A stretch of 64,000 nucleotides of DNA from JAJISG01 sp964347345 (GCA_964347345.1 CAYFYB010000006.1:1-64000), one strand, 5' to 3'; counted from the stretch's first letter, positions 33,216 to 42,070 are shown. Numbers and translations are program-made. Notes: generated by a model not told the origin, from the letters alone.

Positions 33216-33830
33216 TCAGGGCTCAGACATGAATCTGACAAACTCCTCTCGAGTCCTTGGTTCCAGGGTGTAGTTGTGTCTCTTCTCATGACCGAGGGTG
33301 GAGAAAGGCGTTGTACCGTAGTCGTGTCCTGGGTAGACCTCAATATCATCATCCAGGCGACATATCACCTCGAAGAGGCTGTTGTGCAACTGCTCAGCAT
33401 TGCCCCCAGGAAGGTCTGTCCTCCCGCATTCTCCCACAAAGAGGGTATCCCCGGTCAGTAGCTTCCCGTTGACAAGTAGACAGATCCCATCAGGAGAGTG
33501 GCCCGGAGTGTGGAGCACCTCTATCGTAAGACTCCCAACAGAAAGCACATCGCCGTGCTCCACGCTCAAGCTCCTTGGTATTCTCCCAAGGCGATGGGTC
33601 ACGACCTCTGCGCCTGTTCTTCCTCTCAGTTCATCATTTCCAGCGACGTGGTCCCAATGGGTGTGGGTGTTGATGATGTACTTCACGGTCAGCCCATCCC
33701 TCTTGATGATGCCTTCCAGTCTGTCAATCTCGCCATGGGGGTCGACTATGGCGGCTTCACGAGAGTCCTCGTCTCCTAACACGTAGCAGAAATTCTCCAT
33801 TGTTCCGAGTTTGATCTGCCTAAAGATCAT
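33216..33830 (-). CDS. MBL-fold metallo-hydrolase (glyoxalase II-like)
   Basis: A 204-residue metallo-beta-lactamase-fold hydrolase from ATG 33830 (MIFRQIKLGTMENFCYVLGD). The zinc site is complete: THTHWDHVAG (HxHxDH), LHTPGHSPDG, LTGDTLFVGECGRTD and VYPGHDYGTT. It is of the class that cleaves thioesters such as S-lactoylglutathione analogues or persulfides; the substrate is unknown. The open frame extends 52 codons upstream without a better start. Confidence 0.9.
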   Translation of the reverse strand: MIFRQIKLGTMENFCYVLGDEDSREAAIVDPHGEIDRLEGIIKRDGLTVKYIINTHTHWDHVAGNDELRGRTGAEVVTHRLGRIPRSLSVEHGDVLSVGSLTIEVLHTPGHSPDGICLLVNGKLLTGDTLFVGECGRTDLPGGNAEQLHNSLFEVICRLDDDIEVYPGHDYGTTPFSTLGHEKRHNYTLEPRTREEFVRFMSEP

Positions 33831-34006
33831 GGTCTGAGGAGCTTTGATTCGTACATCGTTCTTAACCCTTGCCTGAACAACCTCACCCCAGTCTTGCCGG
33901 ATGTTCTGTCTATTCGGACTCGGTGTTGTATCCCATTTACCCCCGCAGGGGCTCCTTGTTGAGAAATTGTTAAATAGAGAGGACATAATCCCGCCTCAAA
34001 GGGCTC

Positions 34007-34027
34007 AGCGGTACATTCGAGACCGCT
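34007..34027 (+). promoter_or_regulatory. hairpin in the dppA leader
   Basis: AGCGGT (34007–34012) and ACCGCT (34022–34027) form a 6-bp stem with a 9-nt loop near the predicted 5' end (TATA-like gttaaatag at about 33969–33977). A Shine-Dalgarno-like gaggaggag at 34042–34050 precedes the TTG start. The rest of 33831–34006 carries the two divergent promoters and nothing else visible. Confidence 0.35.
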
Positions 34028-34056
34028 AGCTCTTCTGGGATGAGGAGGAGACTAAT

Positions 34057-35727
34057 TTGGAACGAAAGCCGATGATAATTATCGTGGCTCTGATTGTTGT
34101 GGTCATAGTGCTCGGGGCTCTCACAGCAGTCTTCGCAATTCCGGCTCTCCTGCCGCCTTCGAGAACTGTTACAGTGAAGCTCTGGTATACACCGGCCCAC
34201 TATGGTGAGACCGAAAGGGATGTTGCAACTGTCCTGCAATCCGCCCTCAACGAGGTTCCAGGCCTCCAGGTTACCTTGGACTCCGCGGACTGGGCTACTT
34301 TCGTCAACCAGTTCGCCGCAGGTCGGATGGGAATGTTTCTGCTGGGCTGGTACCCAGACTTCTGGGATCCTGACAACTATTTGGAACCCTTCTTGGGCAG
34401 CGAGGGTGCCAAGTCCTTGGGTTCCGAGTATGACAGCGAACTCATGAACGATGCCATCTTGCGGGCGAGGCAGCTGGATCAGTACGGCGCAGACCGGGAG
34501 GCGGTCCTGACGGACATCCAGAAGGAGCTCGCGAAACAGGCAGTGTACATACCCCTCTACCAGGGCACGCAGCACGTTGCATACCAGACGGGGGTCACCG
34601 GCATCGTCCTGGACCCTCTGCAGAGATTCAAATACTGGAACATATCAAGGGCCGGCGTCACGGAACTCTTCACGGGGACCACTGACGAGATAGTGACCCT
34701 GGACCCCGCCGATGCGTATGACTACTTCTCCATCAGCCTGATAGAGCAGGTGTTCGACACCCTCCTGACCTATGATGACAATGGTGACCTAGTCCCCCTG
34801 CTGGCTAAGGAGATACCTACTCCGGAGAATGGCGGCATTTCCCCCGACGGCCTGACCTATACCTACGAACTCAAATCTGGCTTGAAGTTCAGTAATGGCG
34901 ACACGCTGACCGCAGATGACGTGGCGTATTCCATCCTTCGCTCGAGGGATATCGAAGTTGGAATCCCTCCCCGGAGGGGCGACCCCTCGTTCCTCCTTGA
35001 CGTCATAGACACCGTCCAAGCCGTCGATGATGATACGCTTACGGTCACGCTGAAGTTCCGATTCTCGGCCTTCAATGCCATGATGGCCCTCTGGAACACT
35101 GCCCCCGTTCACAGGGACTTCTTCCCGATGAATGCTTGGACTGGCGACGTGCCAGCGGACATGCAAAACCTGATCGCAGCCGGGCCTTACAAGGTCAGCG
35201 CGTGGGCCGTAGATGAGAGGGTGACACTAGTGGCGAACGAGAACTACGGTGACTGGGCTACTTGGAGGAAGCCGAAGACATCCACGGTGACCATCAGGCT
35301 CCTTGCGACGGCTAGTGCGTTGAGGGCTTCCCTCGAAGCCGGAGAAATAAGCGTGGCCTACCGGACTCTGAACCCAGAAGACATCGTGGACCTACAGGGG
35401 AAGGCGGGCCTGACTGTCGACATCAAGGGTGGACCCTTCATCAGATACATCGTCTTCAACGTGCAGACACCGCCCTTCGACAATGTCAACCTTAGGAGGG
35501 CCATCGCTGCGGCAATTGATCGACAGCAGATCATCGATACGGTCCTCGCAGGCCAAGCCGAGCCCCTCTACAGCATGGTCCCCATAGGCATGTTCTCCCA
35601 CACTGACATCTTCAAGGACGTCTACGGTGACAAGAACATGCAACTGGCGGAGGACTACCTCGAAGAGTATTTCGCTTCGAGGGGCCTCACCATCTTTGTT
35701 CGGGAGCTGGCTGCCCGTCCCAACTGA
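34057..35727 (+). CDS. dppA: peptide-type ABC substrate-binding protein with circularly permuted order
   Basis: A 556-residue family-5 solute-binding protein whose segments are swapped. Residues 6–33 are a membrane anchor. Residues about 37–195 (VTVKLWYTPAHYGETERD ... FLLGWYPDFWDPDNYLEPF ... YIPLYQGTQHVAY ... GVVLDP-like end) correspond to the normal C-terminal third. Residues about 200–545 begin FTGTTDEIVTLDPADAYDYF, the normal mature N terminus, and run to GHTDVFKD-like SHTDIFKDVYGDKN, where a normal protein would continue into the KLWY strand. TTG at 34057 follows a good SD; ATG 34072 is the alternative. First gene of dppABCDF. Confidence 0.9.
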   Translation: MERKPMIIIVALIVVVIVLGALTAVFAIPALLPPSRTVTVKLWYTPAHYGETERDVATVLQSALNEVPGLQVTLDSADWATFVNQFAAGRMGMFLLGWYPDFWDPDNYLEPFLGSEGAKSLGSEYDSELMNDAILRARQLDQYGADREAVLTDIQKELAKQAVYIPLYQGTQHVAYQTGVTGIVLDPLQRFKYWNISRAGVTELFTGTTDEIVTLDPADAYDYFSISLIEQVFDTLLTYDDNGDLVPLLAKEIPTPENGGISPDGLTYTYELKSGLKFSNGDTLTADDVAYSILRSRDIEVGIPPRRGDPSFLLDVIDTVQAVDDDTLTVTLKFRFSAFNAMMALWNTAPVHRDFFPMNAWTGDVPADMQNLIAAGPYKVSAWAVDERVTLVANENYGDWATWRKPKTSTVTIRLLATASALRASLEAGEISVAYRTLNPEDIVDLQGKAGLTVDIKGGPFIRYIVFNVQTPPFDNVNLRRAIAAAIDRQQIIDTVLAGQAEPLYSMVPIGMFSHTDIFKDVYGDKNMQLAEDYLEEYFASRGLTIFVRELAARPN

Positions 35728-35745
35728 CGGCAGCCTCCCCTCTAA

Positions 35746-35754
35746 TTTTTCTTT
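35746..35754 (+). terminator. T-rich terminator after dppA
   Basis: The T-run tttttcttt lies 19 nt after the dppA stop. Archaeal polymerase terminates at such oligo-T tracts. It is followed by a separate TATA-like atctttatag (about 35761–35770) for dppB, so the binding protein and permeases can be expressed at different levels. Confidence 0.5.
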
Positions 35755-35805
35755 CTGGAAATCTTTATAGGTGTTAGCCTAGTCCGCAAGAGCGAGGATG
35801 AGACT

Positions 35806-36828
35806 GTGCAAGCTGGATCCTCTCTGAAGGTATACATCATCGCACGGCTTCTGATGTCCCTGCCGATGTTGCTCATTCTTCTGACAGTAGTGTTCATCAT
35901 TCTGAGGGCGATTCCCGGAGATCCCATAACCGCTCTCTACGGCGGAAGGGCACCGCCCGAGGTCATTGAGGAGGCAAAGAGGCAGCTGGGTCTGGACGAT
36001 CCCATAATAGTTCAGTACTTCAACTACCTCTCCAGCACTTTCAGAGGGGACTTCGGCGAATCCATCAAGTACTCCGGCCAGTCCGTTTCCTTCAGAATCC
36101 TTAGCGTGTTTCCCGCAACCCTCGAACTCACGATGTTTGGCATGGGCTTTGCCATTCTAGTAGGCATCCTCACTGGCATGGTTGCTGGGTCGAAGAGGGA
36201 CACCCCTTTGGACATGGGCCTGCGACTATACGGCATCATAATCTACGTCATACCAATCTTCTGGCTAGGGCTCATGCTCCAGCTCGTCTTCAGCATCTGG
36301 CTGGGGTGGTTGCCACCGAATACCAGGTTTGGGGGATTGTACTTCCCGAGGCACGTTACCGGCCTGTACACGATTGACAGCCTATTAGAAGGGGACCTAA
36401 ACAAATTTCTAGATGCCGTGAGCCACCTGGTTCTTCCCGTCATCACCCTCGGCCTGGTTATCTCCGGGGTGTTCACCCGCATGGTAAGGGTGAACATGCT
36501 GCAGACGATGCTGTCCGACTATGTCGAGGCCGCCCGGGCAAGGGGGGTCAAGGAGAGAATCGTGGTCTACAAGCATGCCTTCAAGAACGCCCTGGTTCCC
36601 GTCGTAACCGTCATGGGCCTGCAGTTTGCAATCCTCTTTGCGGGGGCCGTCCTGACGGAGACCACCTTCTCCTGGCCCGGAATGGGATCGAGACTGTTGA
36701 GCGCGATCGAGGAGCGGGACTTCCCCGTGGTCCAGGGTATAATTGTCTTCTACGCCGTCCTCATCGTTCTGGCCAGCCTCGTCATAGACATCGTGAACGC
36801 CTTCATCGATCCGAGAATCAGGTATTGA
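35806..36828 (+). CDS. dppB: peptide-type ABC permease DppB
   Basis: A 340-residue permease with six main membrane helices. The start MQAGSSLKVYIIARLLMSLP (GTG) and the segments IPGDPITALYGGRAPPEVIEE, EAARARGVKERIVVYKHAFKNAL (EAA loop for ATPase contact) and IDIVNAFIDPRIRY at the end are DppB/OppB hallmarks. Second gene of the system. Confidence 0.94.
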   Translation: MQAGSSLKVYIIARLLMSLPMLLILLTVVFIILRAIPGDPITALYGGRAPPEVIEEAKRQLGLDDPIIVQYFNYLSSTFRGDFGESIKYSGQSVSFRILSVFPATLELTMFGMGFAILVGILTGMVAGSKRDTPLDMGLRLYGIIIYVIPIFWLGLMLQLVFSIWLGWLPPNTRFGGLYFPRHVTGLYTIDSLLEGDLNKFLDAVSHLVLPVITLGLVISGVFTRMVRVNMLQTMLSDYVEAARARGVKERIVVYKHAFKNALVPVVTVMGLQFAILFAGAVLTETTFSWPGMGSRLLSAIEERDFPVVQGIIVFYAVLIVLASLVIDIVNAFIDPRIRY

Positions 36829-36839
36829 GGGGAGGCAAG

Positions 36840-37787
36840 TTGAAGAAAAGGGCAGATGAAAAGGGGTCCGAACCCATCGGGGTCAGACTCGGACTTGCAC
36901 AGCTCCCCGAGAAGTATCGAAGATCGTTCCTCGGCAAACTTCTCTCTCCCCTCTTTGAGGAAAGACGGACTCTCGCGGGCATTATGACATGGGTTGGACT
37001 CTTCATCTTCCTTGGCTTCATCGTACTGGCAATATTCGCCCCGATCATAGCCCCCTTTGACCCAACAACCTTCGTGTCTAGTCCGAACCTCCCTCCCAGC
37101 TCGGAACACCTGATGGGAACGGATCGATTCGGCAGGGATGTCTTCAGCCGAGTCATCTTCGGAGCCCGAACCTCCTTGTCCATAATGGCGATCGCCACTT
37201 CCATCGCTCTTCTGATCGGACTTCCCCTGGGTCTCATTTCGGGTTATGCGGGAGGCTACCTAGACAGAACCCAGGTCATGATAATGGACTCCATCTACTC
37301 ATTTCCAGGCCTCCTTCTGGCCCTCTCCATTGCCACCATGATTGGGAAGGGGATTTTCAACATATCAATCGCCATCACTGTGATCTACATACCGCTCTAC
37401 TTCAGGGTCATAAGGAACCATGTCCTCTCCGTCAAGCAAGAAGCATACGTGGAGGCCGCGAGAGCCCTCGGTGCTAAACCCTGGACCGTGATCATGTCCT
37501 ACATCGCCTACAACGTGATAGTCTCCATCCCGGTAATCTTCTCAATCAACGCCGCTGACGCAGTCCTTACGGCAGCAGGGTTGAGCTTTCTCGGGTTCGG
37601 GCTCGAGGAGCCCATCCCGGATTGGGGGTTGGATCTGAGCACTGGTAGGAGGTTTCTCTACAGCGGAGTCTGGTGGACCTCGTTCTTCCCCGGGCTGATG
37701 ATTGTTATCCTGACGGCAAGTCTGAGCATGCTTGGCGAGGGCCTCAATGACATAATCAACCCCCTCGTCAAGAAGGAGAGAAGCTAG
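36840..37787 (+). CDS. dppC: peptide-type ABC permease DppC
   Basis: A 315-residue permease. After a charged N-terminal stretch come the first helix (FIFLGFIVLAIFAPIIAPF), the GTDRFGRDVFSRVIFGARTSL segment and the EAA loop EAARALGAKPWTVIMSYIAYN, all typical of DppC/OppC. TTG at 36840 is preferred because GGGGAGG lies 4 nt upstream; TTG 36825 overlaps dppB and is the alternative. Confidence 0.92.
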   Translation: MKKRADEKGSEPIGVRLGLAQLPEKYRRSFLGKLLSPLFEERRTLAGIMTWVGLFIFLGFIVLAIFAPIIAPFDPTTFVSSPNLPPSSEHLMGTDRFGRDVFSRVIFGARTSLSIMAIATSIALLIGLPLGLISGYAGGYLDRTQVMIMDSIYSFPGLLLALSIATMIGKGIFNISIAITVIYIPLYFRVIRNHVLSVKQEAYVEAARALGAKPWTVIMSYIAYNVIVSIPVIFSINAADAVLTAAGLSFLGFGLEEPIPDWGLDLSTGRRFLYSGVWWTSFFPGLMIVILTASLSMLGEGLNDIINPLVKKERS

Positions 37788-38941
37788 TGGCCCCGCTCAT
37801 CGAAATCAGGAACCTATCCGTCTTCTACAAGACTAGGCGGGGATACATCAGAGCCGTGGACAATGTCAGCCTCGATTTGAACGAGGGCGAGGCCCTGGGC
37901 ATCGTGGGTGAGACAGGTTGTGGGAAGTCCACGCTGGGCAAGGCTCTTCTTGGCGTTTTACCGCCAGGGACCCTCGTTCGAGGTGAGATTCTTCACAAAA
38001 TGACTGCCAGTGAGAGGGAGGAGATGGACTGGCTAGAGGCGAAGCTAAAGGCCGAGTTCAAGAAACAAATCGAATCAGGCCAGTTTTCAACCTTCGATAC
38101 CCGGACCGTGAAGTCCATGCTTAAGGAGCTACAAGGCCCCACGAGGACTCCCTCGGAAGCAATGAAGGACCTGAAGAGGCTCCTCAAACTCAAGAGCGCT
38201 TCCGACCTAACCGTGCTACCCACCGAGGTGATGCGGGGGATCAGAGGCGAGAAGATGGCCCTCATCTTTCAGGACCCGATGTCTCGCCTGGACCCGCTCA
38301 TGACGGTGAGGGATCACTTCGTAGAACTCTTGCAGGCCCACCACGACATCAGCGAACGGGAGGCGGAAGAAAGGGCAGTAAGGGCCCTCTCCTCGGTGGG
38401 GATTCCCGCGTCTCGGCTGAAAAACTACCCGCACGAGTTCTCGGGTGGAATGAGACAGAGGATCATGATCGCCATGGCCCTGGTGATGAACCCTGAACTC
38501 CTCATAGCGGATGAGCCCACAACTTCCCTCGACGTCCTGGTCGAAGCTCAGATTCTCAAGCTCATCGAGACCCTGAGGCGGTCCTTCAGGATGTCCACCC
38601 TTCTGATTACTCACAACTTGGGGATTGTGGCGGAAACCTGCGACAGAGTCGGGGTAATGTATGCCGGAAAGCTTGTGGAGGTCGCCAAGGTATCCGACCT
38701 CTTCTCCAATCCAAAACATCCCTACACCCAGGGTCTCCTGTCCTCAATAATCCATCTCGAGACGGAAGAGCTAAATTTCATCAGGGGCACACCTCCTGAC
38801 CTCCTCAACCCACCGCCCGGCTGTCGATTTCACCCTCGATGCCCCCACGTTATGGATATCTGCAGCAAGGCTGAGCCCCCCATGACGGATGCCGATGCCT
38901 CCAGGGCCGCCTGCTTCCTCTACGGTGAAGATAATGGCTGA
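37787..38941 (+). CDS. dppD: peptide-type ABC ATPase DppD with an inserted domain
   Basis: A 384-residue ATPase. Walker A GETGCGKSTLGKALL, Q-loop ALIFQDPMSRLDP, signature FSGGMRQRIMIAMAL, Walker B LLIADEPTTSLDV and C-terminal CRFHPRCPHVMDIC. Between Walker A and the Q loop there is an extra helical, charged stretch of about 60–80 residues (for example MDWLEAKLKAEFKKQIESG), longer than the usual DppD. The GTG start overlaps the dppC stop. Confidence 0.93.
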   Translation: MAPLIEIRNLSVFYKTRRGYIRAVDNVSLDLNEGEALGIVGETGCGKSTLGKALLGVLPPGTLVRGEILHKMTASEREEMDWLEAKLKAEFKKQIESGQFSTFDTRTVKSMLKELQGPTRTPSEAMKDLKRLLKLKSASDLTVLPTEVMRGIRGEKMALIFQDPMSRLDPLMTVRDHFVELLQAHHDISEREAEERAVRALSSVGIPASRLKNYPHEFSGGMRQRIMIAMALVMNPELLIADEPTTSLDVLVEAQILKLIETLRRSFRMSTLLITHNLGIVAETCDRVGVMYAGKLVEVAKVSDLFSNPKHPYTQGLLSSIIHLETEELNFIRGTPPDLLNPPPGCRFHPRCPHVMDICSKAEPPMTDADASRAACFLYGEDNG

Positions 38942-40250
38942 CTACGTCCTCCAGGTGGAAGGCCTCAAGAAACACTATCCCGTCCTGGGGAGCTTCCTTG
39001 CCCGTCTTCTCACCCGGCAGAAAGCTTTCGTCAAGGCAGTGGACGGGGTCAGCTTTGAAATAAGAAAGGGGGAAATCTTTGGACTCGTGGGGGAGAGCGG
39101 GTGTGGGAAGACCACATTGGGACGGACCATCCTGAGGCTGACGGAGCCCACGGATGGAAGGATCCTCTTCGACGGACAGGACATAACCCACCTTCCAGAA
39201 TCGGAGCTCAGGCCCTTACGCCAACGAATGCAGATTGTCTTTCAGGACCCTCACGCTTCCCTGAACCCCGCAATGAAAGTTGGTCAGGCGGTGGCGCATC
39301 CACTTCGGATACACAACCTGATGGAGAGCGAAGAACAGGTAAAAAAAGAGGTCCTTAGAGCCCTTCGAGAGGTTGGCTTGGAACCGGCGGAGGAGATATA
39401 TGACAGGTATCCCGCAGACCTCAGTGGTGGTCAGAAGCAGCGCGTGGTCATAGCGAGGGCCATCATCTTGCGTCCTTCATTCATTGTGGCGGATGAGGCA
39501 GTGGCGATGCTCGACATGTCGGTGAGGGCGATGATCCTGGAATTACTCATGGAGTTGAAGAGAAAGTATGGCCTGACTTACCTCTTCATAACCCACGATT
39601 TGGCGACGGCCAAGTTTCTCTGCCATCGGATTGCGATAATGTACCTTGGCAAGATCGTGGAGATGGGCAACGCCAAGGAGATCTATGATGAGCCCTGGCA
39701 CCCATACACGAAGGCCCTGCTACAGGCTATCCCCATACCTGATCCTGCTAGGAAGAGGCGGAAGGAAGTTCCAGGGGGAGAGGTTCCCGATGCGATTGCT
39801 CCACCCCGGGGTTGTAGATTCCATCCACGCTGTCCCGAGGCGTTTGTCGCATGTGGTTGGGAGCCAGAGGATCTCAGGGATCTTCTGGAAAAACGCGCCA
39901 TGGAGCCAGGGTATGAAGACGTCCGCCCGTTGATAGGTGACGTGACTGTGTCTGGCAATTCCTGTATTATCCAGGCAGAGCGTATGGACGGGGAGGAAAT
40001 CGCCGCCACTGTCCGTTCAAGTTTGAAAGGAGCCGGACCGATAAATGATGCCATCGAAGGCATAACGGTTTCTGGAAAGGAGGTGACGGCAGCGTTCAGT
40101 GAGCCTCTGGAGCCTAGGGATCTGCAGGTTCAGGGGAGGATCATCAATTGCCACCTGTTTGACCCGAAGGTAGTGACAAGGCCGCGGGGACTACCGCCGT
40201 CTTCGTCGCAACACGACGAGGATACCCGTGGCCACGACACCGTAGACTAA
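38934..40250 (+). CDS. dppF: peptide-type ABC ATPase DppF with long C-terminal tail
   Basis: A 438-residue ATPase from ATG 38934, overlapping dppD by 8 nt. Walker A GESGCGKTTLGRTIL, Q-loop QIVFQDPHASLNP, signature LSGGQKQRVVIARAI, Walker B FIVADEAVAMLDMS. After the usual cysteine segment (CRFHPRCPEAFVACGWEPE) the frame runs on for about 125 residues, normal DppF tails being shorter. The last 20 codons overlap an opposite-strand small frame, so the extreme end may be non-functional. Confidence 0.92.
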   Translation: MADYVLQVEGLKKHYPVLGSFLARLLTRQKAFVKAVDGVSFEIRKGEIFGLVGESGCGKTTLGRTILRLTEPTDGRILFDGQDITHLPESELRPLRQRMQIVFQDPHASLNPAMKVGQAVAHPLRIHNLMESEEQVKKEVLRALREVGLEPAEEIYDRYPADLSGGQKQRVVIARAIILRPSFIVADEAVAMLDMSVRAMILELLMELKRKYGLTYLFITHDLATAKFLCHRIAIMYLGKIVEMGNAKEIYDEPWHPYTKALLQAIPIPDPARKRRKEVPGGEVPDAIAPPRGCRFHPRCPEAFVACGWEPEDLRDLLEKRAMEPGYEDVRPLIGDVTVSGNSCIIQAERMDGEEIAATVRSSLKGAGPINDAIEGITVSGKEVTAAFSEPLEPRDLQVQGRIINCHLFDPKVVTRPRGLPPSSSQHDEDTRGHDTVD

Positions 40251-40411
40251 TAAGACCAAAATGAGGATTACATCAGATTCCTCCAGCTCTGAAGCCACGA
40301 TTCCGAAGTTGTAGGTCCCTGCAGCTGCCTCGAAACTAAACTCTTCCACGCTCGTCATATCGAGCTCAGCACGAGGATGATCAGGAAGGTGGTAAATGGA
40401 GTAAGCTTCAT
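40191..40411 (-). pseudogene. small signal-peptide / TM-Arg tail remnant, or 2-ORF small membrane protein
   Basis: On the minus strand, ATG 40411 encodes an 18-residue signal-like peptide (MKLTPFTTFLIILVLSSI) that stops at 40355. Overlapping by ATGA, a second frame (40358–40191, 55 residues) reads MTSVEEFSFEAAAGTYNFG, then a membrane helix (DVILILVLLVYGVVATGILV) and a five-arginine end. Signal, short body, helix and arginine tail are the two ends of a surface-anchored protein. It looks like a deletion remnant with a frameshift, but two coupled small proteins are possible. Confidence 0.4.
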
Positions 40412-40444
40412 GCTTACGATTGGACTCCGAGGAATTTCAACGCT

Positions 40445-41425
40445 TTGGATGAACTGAGAAGACTTAAGTTGAACCTTCCCTTCAAGGAACGCATGTTGGA
40501 CCACGCCTCCTTTCGGAGTAGTCATCCCGAGCTCTCCGACAGGGAGAAGATCAGGGTGCCTGGCCTGACCACCTGCAGGGGGCTAACGGGTGAAGAGGTG
40601 GAGAGCTGGGAGGAAGCCTACAGGAAACTGTTGGAAGAAGTTTCGTGGGAGGACTCATTCCCGGCAAGGTCCCTGATGAAGGAACATGGGGCGGAGGCCT
40701 TCGGGAGCTACCTGTCTTTCAGGCTGGAGCCGGAACGCTGGGGCCTCTACTTGAAGAGGAGGCCTCTCATGGGCCTCGCCCAGGAAATCCTGAGGGTCCT
40801 CGGTCTGGGCTACATGGAACTCAAGGAACGGGTTCCCATCAATCAGGCTCGCGAGTTGGCCTTCCGCATGGCCTTCGACATCGCTTCCAACCATTTGTCT
40901 TTCCACGCGAGCGTCGATAGTTTCGCGGCCTCGAGGGAGGTCGAGGATAGTGTCGAGTACTACGGCTCCTACCTTCAAGGCCCATATATGAAGTCATTGC
41001 GAGACTCCGAAGGCCCCTTGGGCTACAACTTGGAGGAGGCCCTGGCAAACGTGGTCGCCCTAAGGTCCTTCCTCAATCCAAACATGACAGTGGAGATGGG
41101 CAGTCTGGTGCAGTCCTGCTTCAACGAAGAGGAGCAGTTCCGTTGGAACGCGTACCTCATGTCAGGAAACCTTACCACCGAGGTGAGCTACATCATGAGG
41201 GTGTATCCGCCAGGATACAGGAACTTCACCGAGTTCTTCCGACGGCGTGGGGAGGTTGGTCCGTATGCGCACATGGCCGTGCAATACGATCTGGACTCGG
41301 AGGCCTTCAACAGAGCACTGGACCGCCTTGCCAATATCCTGCTAAAGGGGAAGGAGTTTGAGCATGCGCACAAGGAGATTCCGAAGCCAGTTCCCGTGAA
41401 GATGTATCTTGTATTTGAGGACTAA
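40445..41425 (+). CDS. hypothetical protein, possibly metallopeptidase-like
   Basis: A 326-residue soluble protein with TTG start (40445; the first in-frame ATG, 40493, is codon 17). The middle contains ASNHLSFHASVDSFAA, an HxxxH pair, then YGSYLQGPYMKSLRD and NLEEALANVVALRSF. The order His-pair / Tyr-rich / EEALAN recalls hypothetical zinc-protease-like proteins with HExxH, but the Glu is missing here. This relation is weak. No signal peptide. Function unknown. Confidence 0.75.
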   Translation: MDELRRLKLNLPFKERMLDHASFRSSHPELSDREKIRVPGLTTCRGLTGEEVESWEEAYRKLLEEVSWEDSFPARSLMKEHGAEAFGSYLSFRLEPERWGLYLKRRPLMGLAQEILRVLGLGYMELKERVPINQARELAFRMAFDIASNHLSFHASVDSFAASREVEDSVEYYGSYLQGPYMKSLRDSEGPLGYNLEEALANVVALRSFLNPNMTVEMGSLVQSCFNEEEQFRWNAYLMSGNLTTEVSYIMRVYPPGYRNFTEFFRRRGEVGPYAHMAVQYDLDSEAFNRALDRLANILLKGKEFEHAHKEIPKPVPVKMYLVFED

Positions 41426-41467
41426 ATGAGCCTGCTTCCCTCTTCACGAGAACGACCAGCGGATATG

Positions 41468-42070
41468 TCAGATTGCGTGAGGCGCGGGAGGAGGTGCCCT
41501 TCTCGCCAGCCTCTTGCGAAGGATGCTTATGATGAGACCGGCGTACATAGCCTCTAGGTTCTTGCCTGACCTGGCACTGACAAAGAGGTACGGACAATCA
41601 TAGGCCCTGGCCGCCAAATCAACGTCCCTCGGCCGTATCGCCCTCCTTGGGACGTCGGCTTTGTTGACAGCTATCTCCATCTGGACGCCCTTCGATATCT
41701 GAAGGGCGCTATCCATCCAATAGTCAAGCTCGTATAGGGACTCCCTCCGAGACATGTCACAGACGGCCACGACCCCCTGAGCACCGTGGAAATACGCCTC
41801 CCTCAGAATGGATGATACGCCTCTGTCTCCTGTTATGTCCCAGAGTTCGAGGTCTGCAATCGCGTTGAGGCGATGGCTGGAAAGGCGGACGCCGACTCTC
41901 TTTTGAAAGACCCTCGTGCCAATGGTCTGATGATATGCGTTGCTGAATTCGTTGATCAGGTATCGCCTTAGGAGAGAGGTCTTGCCAACCCCCCTGTCAC
42001 CCGCTAGACAGATTTTCAGCCTTGTACGAGCGACCTTAGGGTAGAAGCGAGGCCTGTAAACACCCCTCAT
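41468..42070 (-). CDS. Ras-like small GTPase
   Basis: A 200-residue archaeal small GTPase. P-loop GDRGVGKTSLLRRYL (residues about 24–38), switch I Thr in AYHQTIGTRVF, G3 motif LWDITGDRG in place of the usual WDTAGQE, G4 VNKAD, and G5 VSARSG. The G3 change removes the catalytic Gln of Ras, so hydrolysis may need a partner. There is no lipidation signal at the C terminus. The ATG is nearly leaderless behind a minus-strand TATA (CAATATATGG, 42091–42100). Confidence 0.85.
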   Translation of the reverse strand: MRGVYRPRFYPKVARTRLKICLAGDRGVGKTSLLRRYLINEFSNAYHQTIGTRVFQKRVGVRLSSHRLNAIADLELWDITGDRGVSSILREAYFHGAQGVVAVCDMSRRESLYELDYWMDSALQISKGVQMEIAVNKADVPRRAIRPRDVDLAARAYDCPYLFVSARSGKNLEAMYAGLIISILRKRLARRAPPPAPHAI

